Assembly: GCA_964566895.1 (NCBI GenBank)
Contig: CAZMJP010000011.1
Location: 1 to 25,289 of the forward strand
Direction: 5' to 3'
Source: CAZMJP01 sp964566895
GTDB lineage: Bacteria > Patescibacteriota > Patescibacteriia > UBA2591 > UBA6264
DNA length: 25,289 bases
Of this stretch, positions 1 through 6,187 are shown one piece after another. The position numbers were made by a program, and so were the translations under genes. A model generated the notes under the pieces. The model was not told the DNA's origin. It searched no databases and saw only the letters and a list, made by a program, of their open reading frames with translations. Position 1 is the stretch's first letter. Every line of letters starts with the position of its first letter.

Positions 1-1
1 A

Positions 2-73
2 TAGCGCCGAGGGGAATCGAACCCCTGTTATCAGATTGAAAGCCTGATGTCCTAACCATTAGACGACGGCGCC
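2..73 (-). tRNA. tRNA-Glu (anticodon UUC)
   Basis: The reverse complement folds as a full cloverleaf. The acceptor stem (67-73 with 3-9) has one G-U at the first pair, the D arm has the GTC/GAC stem, the anticodon loop reads CTTTCAA giving anticodon TTC, and the T arm (10-26) has a perfect 5-bp stem around the TTCGATT loop. The discriminator is A at position 2, and position 1 shows that CCA is not encoded, so it must be added after transcription. The 5' end lies only 9 nt after the stop codon of the GIY-YIG gene at 83-337. Its first 22 nt (52-73) are repeated at 412-433 and 772-793. Confidence 0.96.
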
Positions 74-82
74 TTAATGATG

Positions 83-337
83 TTATTTTAAATAATTTTT
101 TAATTTATCTTGCAACACTTCTCTCCCGTAGCCTGTTTTAAAAAAATCTTCCGCATTGCAAGCATCCTTTTTATTAAGATAAGCCTCATAAAATATGAGA
201 CGGTAAGGGGCATTCTTTTTAGAATACTTTCCTCCTCTACGAGAATTATGTTCTGAAACTCTCCTTTTTAAATCTCCGCTTCTCCCTGTATATAATCTAT
301 AATTCTTAAGACTCTGCAAAATGTATACATACCACAT
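83..337 (-). CDS. Small stand-alone GIY-YIG nuclease, copy 1 (tRNA-proximal)
   Basis: An 84-aa protein made of a single GIY-YIG domain of the YhbQ/UPF0213 type. The first motif is YVY at residues 3-5, the second YTG at 16-18, followed by DLKRR (22-26), H30 and a likely metal-binding Glu51 in FYEAY. Relatives are compact endonucleases and none needs another domain to fold. The start ATG is preceded by an AT-rich stretch without a Shine-Dalgarno site. The gene reads toward tRNA-Glu and ends 9 nt before it, so the two are probably on one transcript. The sequence is identical to the second copy at 443-697. Together with the flanking tRNA repeats this suggests a role in mobility of the unit, which is an inference; a housekeeping repair role is also possible. 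Confidence 0.9.
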   Translation of the reverse strand: MWYVYILQSLKNYRLYTGRSGDLKRRVSEHNSRRGGKYSKKNAPYRLIFYEAYLNKKDACNAEDFFKTGYGREVLQDKLKNYLK

Positions 338-357
338 AATAATATAATATTGATGTC

Positions 358-412
358 CCCGCCTCTTCGGCGGGTCGCCGCTTCTGGCGACTAAAGTCGC
401 CGATGAGGCGAC
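358..412 (-). other. Hairpin array of the repeat unit, copy 1
   Basis: Three GC-rich hairpins follow one another between the tRNA fragment and the GIY-YIG start: CCCGCC/GGCGGG (358-374), GTCGCC/GGCGAC (374-391) and a second GTCGCC/GGCGAC (396-412). Adjacent stems share or nearly share bases. The last base of the array at 412 is also the first base of the tRNA repeat, so the array abuts the junction. No T-run follows, so it is not an intrinsic terminator. Confidence 0.8.
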
Positions 413-433
413 TAACCATTAGACGACGGCGCC
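412..433 (-). repeat. 22-nt fragment of tRNA-Glu 5' end (middle copy)
   Basis: Identical to the first 22 nt of the intact tRNA-Glu: the acceptor 5' strand and most of the D arm. It stops within the D loop, where the tRNA continues with G and the unit with T. It lies between the two GIY-YIG units and cannot form a tRNA alone. Confidence 0.95.
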
Positions 434-442
434 TTAATGATG

Positions 443-697
443 TTATTTTAAATAATTTTTTAATTTATCTTGCAACACTTCTCTCCCGTAGCCTGTTTTA
501 AAAAAATCTTCCGCATTGCAAGCATCCTTTTTATTAAGATAAGCCTCATAAAATATGAGACGGTAAGGGGCATTCTTTTTAGAATACTTTCCTCCTCTAC
601 GAGAATTATGTTCTGAAACTCTCCTTTTTAAATCTCCGCTTCTCCCTGTATATAATCTATAATTCTTAAGACTCTGCAAAATGTATACATACCACAT
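443..697 (-). CDS. Small stand-alone GIY-YIG nuclease, copy 2 (tRNA-distal)
   Basis: Identical in DNA and protein to the copy at 83-337: an 84-aa GIY-YIG domain with YVY, YTG, the Arg-rich helix and Glu51. Full identity, including silent sites and flanks, means the duplication is very recent, is kept uniform by gene conversion, or comes from assembly. It reads toward the middle tRNA fragment at 412-433, again with 9 nt between its stop codon and the tRNA sequence. Confidence 0.9.
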   Translation of the reverse strand: MWYVYILQSLKNYRLYTGRSGDLKRRVSEHNSRRGGKYSKKNAPYRLIFYEAYLNKKDACNAEDFFKTGYGREVLQDKLKNYLK

Positions 698-717
698 AAT
701 AATATAATATTGATGTC

Positions 718-772
718 CCCGCCTCTTCGGCGGGTCGCCGCTTCTGGCGACTAAAGTCGCCGATGAGGCGAC
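718..772 (-). other. Hairpin array of the repeat unit, copy 2
   Basis: Same three hairpins as at 358-412: CCCGCC/GGCGGG (718-734), GTCGCC/GGCGAC (734-751) and GTCGCC/GGCGAC (756-772). It adjoins the distal tRNA fragment. Confidence 0.8.
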
Positions 773-793
773 TAACCATTAGACGACGGCGCC
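772..793 (-). repeat. 22-nt fragment of tRNA-Glu 5' end (distal copy)
   Basis: The outer boundary of the array. Identity with the other copies ends exactly at 793, the first base of the tRNA, and the DNA beyond differs from the DNA beyond 73 and 433. This copy probably sits where the original tRNA gene began, because a plausible promoter lies just upstream of it. Confidence 0.93.
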
Positions 794-814
794 ATTAAAA
801 ACTGTAGACATTAA

Positions 815-842
815 ACTATAAGCACTCTGCTCATCATAACAA
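815..842 (-). promoter_or_regulatory. Probable sigma70-type promoter for the tRNA-Glu/GIY-YIG array
   Basis: On the minus strand there is a -35 TTGTTA (837-842), a 16-bp spacer and a -10 TATAGT (815-820). Transcription would start near 808, about 15 nt before the first tRNA fragment at 793, a normal distance for a tRNA leader. The intact tRNA is now about 735 nt downstream, behind both GIY-YIG units. Confidence 0.5.
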
Positions 843-889
843 AATACAAAAATTTGTCATCTCCAATTTTTAGAAAAAATAGCAAAAAA

Positions 890-2035
890 TCAAAACTTTC
901 CCTGTTTAATACCGCTTCTGAGACGCTTCATCAATCCTAAATAAAAAGCCAAATTATGAATCGTCGCCAACCGCTGCCCCAATGGTTCGCCGGTTATAAA
1001 TAAATGCCTTAAATAAGCCCGGGAAAAATTTTTGCAGGTATAACACTGGCACTCAGCATCTAACGGCTTAAAATCCCTTTTATACTTTGCGTTAATAATC
1101 CGTATTTCTTTATAAAATTTCTGTTTTGAATTTTGAAAATTAGAATTTAGAATTTGTTTCGGTTTTCGATATTCGAATTTCGGATTTATATATATCAGTC
1201 CATGTCTGGCGTTTCTAGTTGGGATAACGCAGTCAAACATATCAATCCCTGACTTTACCGCTTGAATAATTTGCTCTGGCCGGCCTACGCCCATTAAATA
1301 ACGCGGTTTATCCGCCGGCAATCCTTTAACCGTCTTTTTTATCACCTCTTCGGCTTTGGATATTGGTTCGCCAACCGCTAAACCGCCAAGAGCATAACCG
1401 TCAAAACCAATCCCCGTGATTTCTTTAACGCTTTTTATTCGCAAATCTTGATAAACCGAGCCCTGAACAATGCCAAAAAGCAAAGATTTACGGTTTCTGT
1501 TTAGCGGTTTAAGGCGCACGGCCTTACTGCGCTTAGCCCAAAAAGTTGTTCTCTGAACAGCCTCTCGCGCCTCCTCCTTAGAACAAGGCCAACCAGTGCA
1601 CTCATCTAAAACCATAATTATATCGGATCCCAAGTCTTGCTGAATTTTAATCGCCTTTTCCGGAGTTAAAACAATTTTTTGTCCGCTAATTTCTGATTTA
1701 AATTCCACGCCTCGATTTTCAATTTTCCGCCATTGAGCTAAGGAAAAGACCTGATAACCACCACTATCGGTTAAAATCGGGCCTGGCCAATTCATAAATT
1801 TATGCAAACCGCCAGCCTTCTTAATAATTTCCGTCCCCGGCTGCAGAAATAAGTGATAGGTATTGCCAAGAACTATCTGGGCGTTTAACTCTTTTAATTC
1901 ATCAGAGGTTAAATTTTTAACCGCCGCCCGAGTGGCGATCGGCATAAAAAACGGAGTTTCAATCGCCCCGTGGGTAGTTTTCAACCGACCCAACCTCGCT
2001 TTGGATAACTTCGATTTTTTTAATACCCGAAACAT
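890..2035 (-). CDS. tgt: Queuine/preQ1 tRNA-ribosyltransferase
   Basis: A 381-aa TIM-barrel enzyme that exchanges guanine 34 for a queuine precursor in tRNAs with GUN anticodons. Visible signatures are TDSGG with Asp90, the nucleophile in FDCVIPTR (Asp268), and a zinc site C329-x-C331-xx-C334-x25-H360, all matching the family. Between the PTRNARHG motif and the zinc site there is an extra Asn/Lys/Gln-rich stretch, residues about 288-307, absent from the usual family pattern. It looks like translated repeat DNA (see 1116-1181). The active-site residues are intact, so the enzyme may still work. The gene follows recO by 44 nt and may share its transcript. No other queuosine genes are visible in the window. 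Confidence 0.96.
   Translation of the reverse strand: MFRVLKKSKLSKARLGRLKTTHGAIETPFFMPIATRAAVKNLTSDELKELNAQIVLGNTYHLFLQPGTEIIKKAGGLHKFMNWPGPILTDSGGYQVFSLAQWRKIENRGVEFKSEISGQKIVLTPEKAIKIQQDLGSDIIMVLDECTGWPCSKEEAREAVQRTTFWAKRSKAVRLKPLNRNRKSLLFGIVQGSVYQDLRIKSVKEITGIGFDGYALGGLAVGEPISKAEEVIKKTVKGLPADKPRYLMGVGRPEQIIQAVKSGIDMFDCVIPTRNARHGLIYINPKFEYRKPKQILNSNFQNSKQKFYKEIRIINAKYKRDFKPLDAECQCYTCKNFSRAYLRHLFITGEPLGQRLATIHNLAFYLGLMKRLRSGIKQGKF
1116..1181. repeat. AT-rich repeat-like insertion inside tgt
   Basis: This low-complexity stretch is built of AATTC, AATTT and TTCGA-like words and is unlike the codon composition around it. The hexamer AATTTC occurs at both ends (1116-1121 and 1176-1181), 60 bp apart, which is exactly 20 codons. 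Removing one 60-bp unit joins the family pattern cleanly, giving YINPKFYKEIRIINAKY. The short direct repeat could be a target-site duplication, but in such AT-rich DNA it could be chance. Confidence 0.6.
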
Positions 2036-2061
2036 TTATTTATGACTTAAGGTTTAAGGTT

Positions 2062-2086
2062 GGAATAAAAAATTATTTTTTATTCC
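2062..2086. other. AT-rich palindrome at the recO 3' end
   Basis: GGAATAAAAA pairs with TTTTTATTCC around a 5-nt loop, overlapping the recO stop codon in the recO-tgt gap. No T-run follows on the minus strand, so I do not call it a terminator. It could stabilise or space the mRNA. Confidence 0.4.
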
Positions 2087-2805
2087 GCATGCCATCGATA
2101 GAATTCACCAATAACCTTTTGGACTATCTCTAAATCTACCGCAATAAAATTTTCTTTTTGTAAAAAATCAAAATCTTTATACAACAATTTTTGCAAAATC
2201 TGCAAAACTCCCTGGCTTATTTTAATTTTCTCCTGCTTTTGATCTTCGGCTGAATTATGTTTAAGACAAACGATTCCCCCCTTGTCTAAATCAAAAAATA
2301 GTTCTTTCCCCCGGGGTTTTTCTTGACAAACAAGGCAATGCTTTATCTCCGGTCTATACCCTAAAAACGATAAAAATTTAATTAAAAAAGCGCTGCTAAT
2401 AATTTGAATTTTTTTCTGAGGGGACTGGCTGACTTTCCTTAGAAATTTGTTGATTAAAAATAAAATTTTACTATCCGGTTTTTTCAATTTCAATAGATTA
2501 TTAATTCTTAAAAATAAAATATTAATCTGAGAAATCTTTTCATAGCTACCCAATATATCTCTAAAACGTTCTTTTACCTCTCCGCCGATTAAATGATAAT
2601 GGCTTTTACCTTTGACTACTTTTAAATTTAATAAAGCAAACGGCTCCGAGACAATTGGAGCCAATTTAGATTTGATCTTCCGACACCCGCGGACAAGAAC
2701 CTCAATTTTACCATACTCCCGACTATAAAAAGAAATGAGTTTATCGCTTTCCTGAAAATTCTTTATTTGTAAGACAACTCCGCTTAAATATCCATTTTGG
2801 GACAT
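2080..2805 (-). CDS. recO: DNA repair protein RecO
   Basis: A 241-aa protein of normal family length. The N-terminal third reads as the RecO OB-fold (start MSQNGYLSGVVLQ, then YSREYGKIEVLVRG), followed by the helical region. Near residues 155-185 there is a zinc-ribbon-like pattern HCLVC...GGIVCLKH with Cys and His ligands. RecO anneals SSB-coated single strands and loads RecA with RecR in gap repair. The ATG has no Shine-Dalgarno site. It is preceded by a structured leader (2806-2929) shared with ileS, and lies 128 nt downstream of the ileS stop codon, so co-transcription with ileS is likely. Confidence 0.9.
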   Translation of the reverse strand: MSQNGYLSGVVLQIKNFQESDKLISFYSREYGKIEVLVRGCRKIKSKLAPIVSEPFALLNLKVVKGKSHYHLIGGEVKERFRDILGSYEKISQINILFLRINNLLKLKKPDSKILFLINKFLRKVSQSPQKKIQIISSAFLIKFLSFLGYRPEIKHCLVCQEKPRGKELFFDLDKGGIVCLKHNSAEDQKQEKIKISQGVLQILQKLLYKDFDFLQKENFIAVDLEIVQKVIGEFYRWHAE

Positions 2806-2929
2806 ACCAGATGATAGAATTTCGACGGCTATCTTTATCCGCCAAAATTCAGGAGATTAAGTTATTTAATTTAATAAAAAATTTTCACCAGGCAATTTTT
2901 TAAAACCAACCAAAGTTTCACCGCCTATC
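2806..2929 (-). promoter_or_regulatory. Two-hairpin leader RNA upstream of recO (copy A)
   Basis: On the minus strand, hairpin 1 spans 2887-2929 (43 nt) and hairpin 2 spans 2818-2849 (32 nt). The recO ATG follows hairpin 2 after 12 nt. The leader of ileS at 5961-6092 has hairpins of the same 43 and 32 nt and the same 12-nt distance to ATG. The paired arms differ between copies with compensating changes, while the interior GTGAARCTTTGGTYG is conserved. A -10-like TATGAT abuts hairpin 1 but has no good -35, so the motif is probably intercistronic here. Confidence 0.65.
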
Positions 2930-2933
2930 ATAA

Positions 2934-5900
2934 TTACTTTTCCAAGATTAAAACGATATCTTGGTCATTTATTTTTACTTGTTTCTCAATCAATTCTCGC
3001 CTTGGCTTTTTATCATATAAAATATCTCTACTAACGGTTTCTTTATTTAAAAATTCTTTATTCTTATTTAATGTCTGCCTTAACTCTTCGCCCTCAGTTT
3101 GAATATAAACATTAACCAGGTCGTTTTTAGTTAATTTAGCCTGTTTGCGTAAAGCGTTAATTTGTCTGACCAACTCGCGAATTAAACCTTGTTGTTTTAA
3201 CTCCGGAGTAATCTTGGTATTCAAACCAATTTTAAATCCCGCTTGCTCGCCTAATTCCCAATTCTCCCCCTTAGGAAGATCTTTAACAAAGTCCACTCTT
3301 TCAACATTCAATTCATCCTTTATTAGACTGGTTAAATCGTCTGACAACTGATGGTCAACGACTAATAATTGACTTAATGTCTGTCGGACTTTAATTTTAG
3401 CTTGAGCCCGTAAATTATGGCCTATTTCACAAATTTTCCTTACTGTCCGCATTTCAGCCAATAACTTTTCATCAATTAAATCCTTGTCGGATTCCGGCCA
3501 ATCCTGCAGATGAACCGACTTACCTTTGCCTTTTACTCTGTTAAACAATTTCGCCAAAAATGAAGCCCTCCCCCGGCGGGATTTAACAGGATGAACTTCT
3601 TGATATATATGCTCAGCTAAAAAGGGCATAAAAGGCGCCATTATTCGGCTTAAATGAAGTAAAATTTTTCTCAACACTTTTAAGGCCTCCACTTTAATTT
3701 CCCTATCCTCACTTTTAAACCTATCCCTTGACCTTCTGATATACCAAACAGATAAATCATCAATAAATAAAGGGATTTCCCGAACGACATTTAAGTCATA
3801 ATTATCCATCTTTTGAGTAATTTCTTTTGTCAATAAAACAAGCCGACCGGTAACCCATCGGTCGAGAACGTGGGTAATCTCCTTTTTTTCGTTTATGTCT
3901 CCAATTTTAACACTTTGGCTGAACATTTGATAAAAAGCTAAAACATTTAATAAAGTGGTAATGAATTTAGATTGCTCTTTTAAATCCTTTTCTGAAAAAT
4001 TGAAATCTTCGGCTTTCATTACCGGCGAAGCGGCCAAATAATATCTCACCGCGTCAGCTCCGTATTTTTCCATTATCTCCATCGGGTCGGGATAATTCTG
4101 TAATCTTTTAGACATCTTTTTTCCGTCTTCGGTCAAAACAATACCATTAACTACGACATTTTTAAAAGCCTCGCTATTTCTCAGGGCGTTTGACAAAACG
4201 TGAAGATAATAAAACCAGGCCCGGGTTTGGTCAACGCCCTCGGCAATGAACTGAGCCGGAAAATTCTCCTCAAATTTCGCTTTATTCTCAAAAGGATAAT
4301 GCATTTGGGCATAGGGCATCGAACCCGATTCAAACCAACAATCCAAAACATCTGGGACTCTTCTCATAGTCCCGCCGCATTTTTCGCACTTGAAGGTGAT
4401 TTTATCAACAAAATGTTTGTGTAAATCTTTAGCCTCTTTCCCGCTGGCTTTTTTTAATTCCTGAATTGAACCAAAGACTATTTTTTCTTTACACCGGTCG
4501 CAAACCCAAATCGGAATTACCGACCCCCAAAATCTCTGCCGGGAAATAGACCAATCTCTAGCTCCTTCCAACCATTTGCCAAATCTCCCCTGTTTAACGT
4601 GAGCCGGAACCCAATTAATTTTCTCCGCCGTTTTCAAAACCCACTCCTTTATTTTCATCACTTCAATAAAAAGCGAAAAGGTGGCGTAATTTAATAACGG
4701 GGAATCGCAACGCCAGCAATGGGGATAAGAATGGGTAAAAGGTATTTTCTCAAAAACCAACTCCTTTTTTTCTAAAAGATCAAGAATTTTTTTATCCGTT
4801 CTCAAGGGGTCGGACTTCGGTTTTACTTCTTCACCCTGAAAATCGATTATCTCTTCGGTGAAACGTCCATCCATACCCACATGCTGAATAAAAGGTAGTT
4901 TCTTCTCCCGACCCAAGTTCATATCGTCTTCGCCAAAAGCCGGAGCAATGTGAACGATGCCGGTTCCATCCTCCGCCGTCACAAAATCGGCTAATTGAAT
5001 GGTATACAAATTTTCTTTATTTCCCAAATCTCTGTTTAAATAATAATCAAACAAGGGCCGATATCTTTTATTCTCCAAATCCCGAGCTTTAACCTCTTGT
5101 AAAATCGTATATTCTTCGTCTTTAAAAATAGCGCCCAAATTTTGTTTAACTAAAATATACTTTTCGTCTCCCGACTCAACCAAAACGTATTTTAAATGTC
5201 CGCCAACAGCCAAAGCCACATTGCCAGGCAGAGTCCAAGGGGTGGTTGTCCAACTGAGAACGAACACGTTCTCATTTGCCCCAAGTTTATCAAAAGGCGA
5301 ACCTACTTCTTTTAATTCTTTAACAGATTCGGGGGTTAATTTAAATTTAACAACCACCGAAATATCTTTCACGTCCTGATAACCTTGGCTGACTTCGGAT
5401 TGCGACAAAGTCGTTTCACATCTCGGGCAAATGTACATTGACTTATAATCTTCGTAAATCAGCCCTTTGACCCATAACTGTTTAAAAACCCACCAGACAC
5501 TTTCCATAAAATCCCTATCCATTGTTTTGTAATCGTTGTTCATATCCACCCAACGCCCGAGCCGGCGGATGACCTTTCTCCATTCTTCGGCATAAAGCAG
5601 GACCTTGCTACGACAGGCCTCATTGAATTTATCAATTCCTATCTCCTGAATCTGTTTTTTACTCTTAATACCCATTTCCTCCTCAACAATGTTTTCAATC
5701 GGCAAACCATGGCAATCCCAACCCCATCTTCTTTCCACCCGAAACCCTTTCATTGTCCAGTAACGAGGGACGATGTCTTTCATTAAACTGGCGACAATAT
5801 GACCGTAATGGGGCGTGCCTGTGGCAAAAGGCGGACCGTCATAAAAAACAAAATCCCCCTCGGGAGATTTCTTTTTCAGGGATTTTTCAAAAATCTTATT

Positions 5901-5960
5901 TTTATCCCAAAATTCGAGGATTTTTTGTTCAATTTGAGGGGAATTCATTTCTTGAGACAT
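2934..5960 (-). CDS. ileS: Isoleucyl-tRNA synthetase
   Basis: A 1008-aa class I synthetase charging tRNA-Ile. The HIGH motif appears as PHYGH in PPFATGTPHYGHI (residues about 43-56) and KMSKS as KKMSKR. The editing (CP1) domain and Cys pairs for zinc (CPRC, CWRC, CDRC, CEKC) are present. The N-terminal pattern and WGWDCHGLPIEN match the type 2 IleRS group, which in bacteria is often linked to mupirocin resistance; that trait is inference. Residues about 791-817 of the anticodon-binding region are an insertion of repeat-like DNA (see 3509-3596). The start has no Shine-Dalgarno site and sits 12 nt after a structured leader with its own promoter at 6099-6127. recO follows downstream. Confidence 0.97.
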   Translation of the reverse strand: MSQEMNSPQIEQKILEFWDKNKIFEKSLKKKSPEGDFVFYDGPPFATGTPHYGHIVASLMKDIVPRYWTMKGFRVERRWGWDCHGLPIENIVEEEMGIKSKKQIQEIGIDKFNEACRSKVLLYAEEWRKVIRRLGRWVDMNNDYKTMDRDFMESVWWVFKQLWVKGLIYEDYKSMYICPRCETTLSQSEVSQGYQDVKDISVVVKFKLTPESVKELKEVGSPFDKLGANENVFVLSWTTTPWTLPGNVALAVGGHLKYVLVESGDEKYILVKQNLGAIFKDEEYTILQEVKARDLENKRYRPLFDYYLNRDLGNKENLYTIQLADFVTAEDGTGIVHIAPAFGEDDMNLGREKKLPFIQHVGMDGRFTEEIIDFQGEEVKPKSDPLRTDKKILDLLEKKELVFEKIPFTHSYPHCWRCDSPLLNYATFSLFIEVMKIKEWVLKTAEKINWVPAHVKQGRFGKWLEGARDWSISRQRFWGSVIPIWVCDRCKEKIVFGSIQELKKASGKEAKDLHKHFVDKITFKCEKCGGTMRRVPDVLDCWFESGSMPYAQMHYPFENKAKFEENFPAQFIAEGVDQTRAWFYYLHVLSNALRNSEAFKNVVVNGIVLTEDGKKMSKRLQNYPDPMEIMEKYGADAVRYYLAASPVMKAEDFNFSEKDLKEQSKFITTLLNVLAFYQMFSQSVKIGDINEKKEITHVLDRWVTGRLVLLTKEITQKMDNYDLNVVREIPLFIDDLSVWYIRRSRDRFKSEDREIKVEALKVLRKILLHLSRIMAPFMPFLAEHIYQEVHPVKSRRGRASFLAKLFNRVKGKGKSVHLQDWPESDKDLIDEKLLAEMRTVRKICEIGHNLRAQAKIKVRQTLSQLLVVDHQLSDDLTSLIKDELNVERVDFVKDLPKGENWELGEQAGFKIGLNTKITPELKQQGLIRELVRQINALRKQAKLTKNDLVNVYIQTEGEELRQTLNKNKEFLNKETVSRDILYDKKPRRELIEKQVKINDQDIVLILEK
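3509..3596. repeat. Palindromic element inserted in frame in ileS, flanked by 7-bp direct repeats
   Basis: GATGAAC occurs at 3509-3515 and 3590-3596, 81 bp apart, which is exactly 27 codons. Deleting one 81-bp unit restores the smooth reading IYQEVHLQDWPESD, as expected of this family. The 74-bp interior contains an inverted repeat CTGTTAAA/TTTAACAG (3538-3545 and 3582-3589) and a CGCC/GGCG pair. The translated product, PVKSRRGRASFLAKLFNRVK plus a few residues, is basic and unlike IleRS. This matches the logic of Rickettsia palindromic elements, but is not claimed to be related to them. Confidence 0.8.
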
Positions 5961-6092
5961 ATTAGATTATAGAATTTTGACAGCTATTTTCACCTGCCAA
6001 GATTCAAAAAAATTAAAATATCTGATTTAACAAATTTCTTTATTTTACCAAGTAATTCTTTGAAATCGACCAAAGCTTCACTACTTGGTATA
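5961..6092 (-). promoter_or_regulatory. Two-hairpin leader RNA upstream of ileS (copy B)
   Basis: Hairpin 1 (6047-6089) has a perfect 8-bp stem ACCAAGTA/TACTTGGT and an inner CTTTG/CAAAG pairing. Hairpin 2 (5973-6004) has GGCAG/CTGTC with AT-rich extensions. The predicted transcription start near 6092 places hairpin 1 almost at the 5' end of the mRNA, so it may protect or regulate the transcript. It has no T-box sequence (no UGGNACC-like bulge). It is homologous to the recO leader at 2806-2929. Confidence 0.7.
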
Positions 6093-6098
6093 AGAACT

Positions 6099-6127
6099 AG
6101 TATAATTAAAAAATAAAAAACGGACAA
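6099..6127 (-). promoter_or_regulatory. ileS: Probable ileS promoter
   Basis: Minus strand: -35 TTGTCC (6122-6127), 17-bp spacer, -10 TATACT (6099-6104). The start site would fall near 6092, just before the first leader hairpin. Confidence 0.65.
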
Positions 6128-6142
6128 GAGATTATATAAAAA

Positions 6143-6167
6143 TAAAAAACTCGCCGAGACCCCCGAG
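6143..6167 (-). terminator. Probable intrinsic terminator of the envelope-protein gene
   Basis: Shortly after the stop codon of the gene at 6188-7966 the minus strand has CTCG...CGAG (6150-6167) followed by a run of six T (6144-6149). The stem is short but GC-rich. It separates this unit from the ileS promoter. Confidence 0.5.
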
Positions 6168-6187
6168 AGATTAAATGTCTTTTTGAT

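Larger units (their letters stand above)
52..793 (-). repeat. Perfect 360-bp tandem duplication carrying GIY-YIG gene and tRNA-Glu 5' fragments
   Basis: Positions 61-420 and 421-780 are identical base for base. The identity extends 9 nt to the left (52-60) and 13 nt into a third partial copy (781-793), so the same 22-nt tRNA segment appears at 52-73, 412-433 and 772-793. Each unit is therefore 22 nt of tRNA 5' sequence plus 338 nt of element. The element holds one 84-codon ORF and about 80 nt of noncoding DNA. The layout resembles an element inserted in a tRNA gene with a direct repeat of the target at each junction, then duplicated in tandem. An assembly artefact could also create an exact tandem copy, but it would not explain the 22-nt tRNA repeat at the far end (772-793). 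Confidence 0.95.

Noticed and set aside
52..793. Group I intron interrupting tRNA-Glu, with a GIY-YIG homing endonuclease
   Set aside because: The intact tRNA is uninterrupted, the junction is in the D loop rather than the anticodon loop, and only about 80 noncoding nt remain per unit, too few for a group I catalytic core.
2880..2933. A 21-codon leader peptide ORF in the recO leader (begins ATGATAGGC)
   Set aside because: The matching frame in the ileS leader has no start codon, and differences between the copies preserve base pairing rather than codons.
5961..6127. T-box riboswitch upstream of ileS
   Set aside because: No T-box core sequence, no antiterminator/terminator pair, and the leader is too short.
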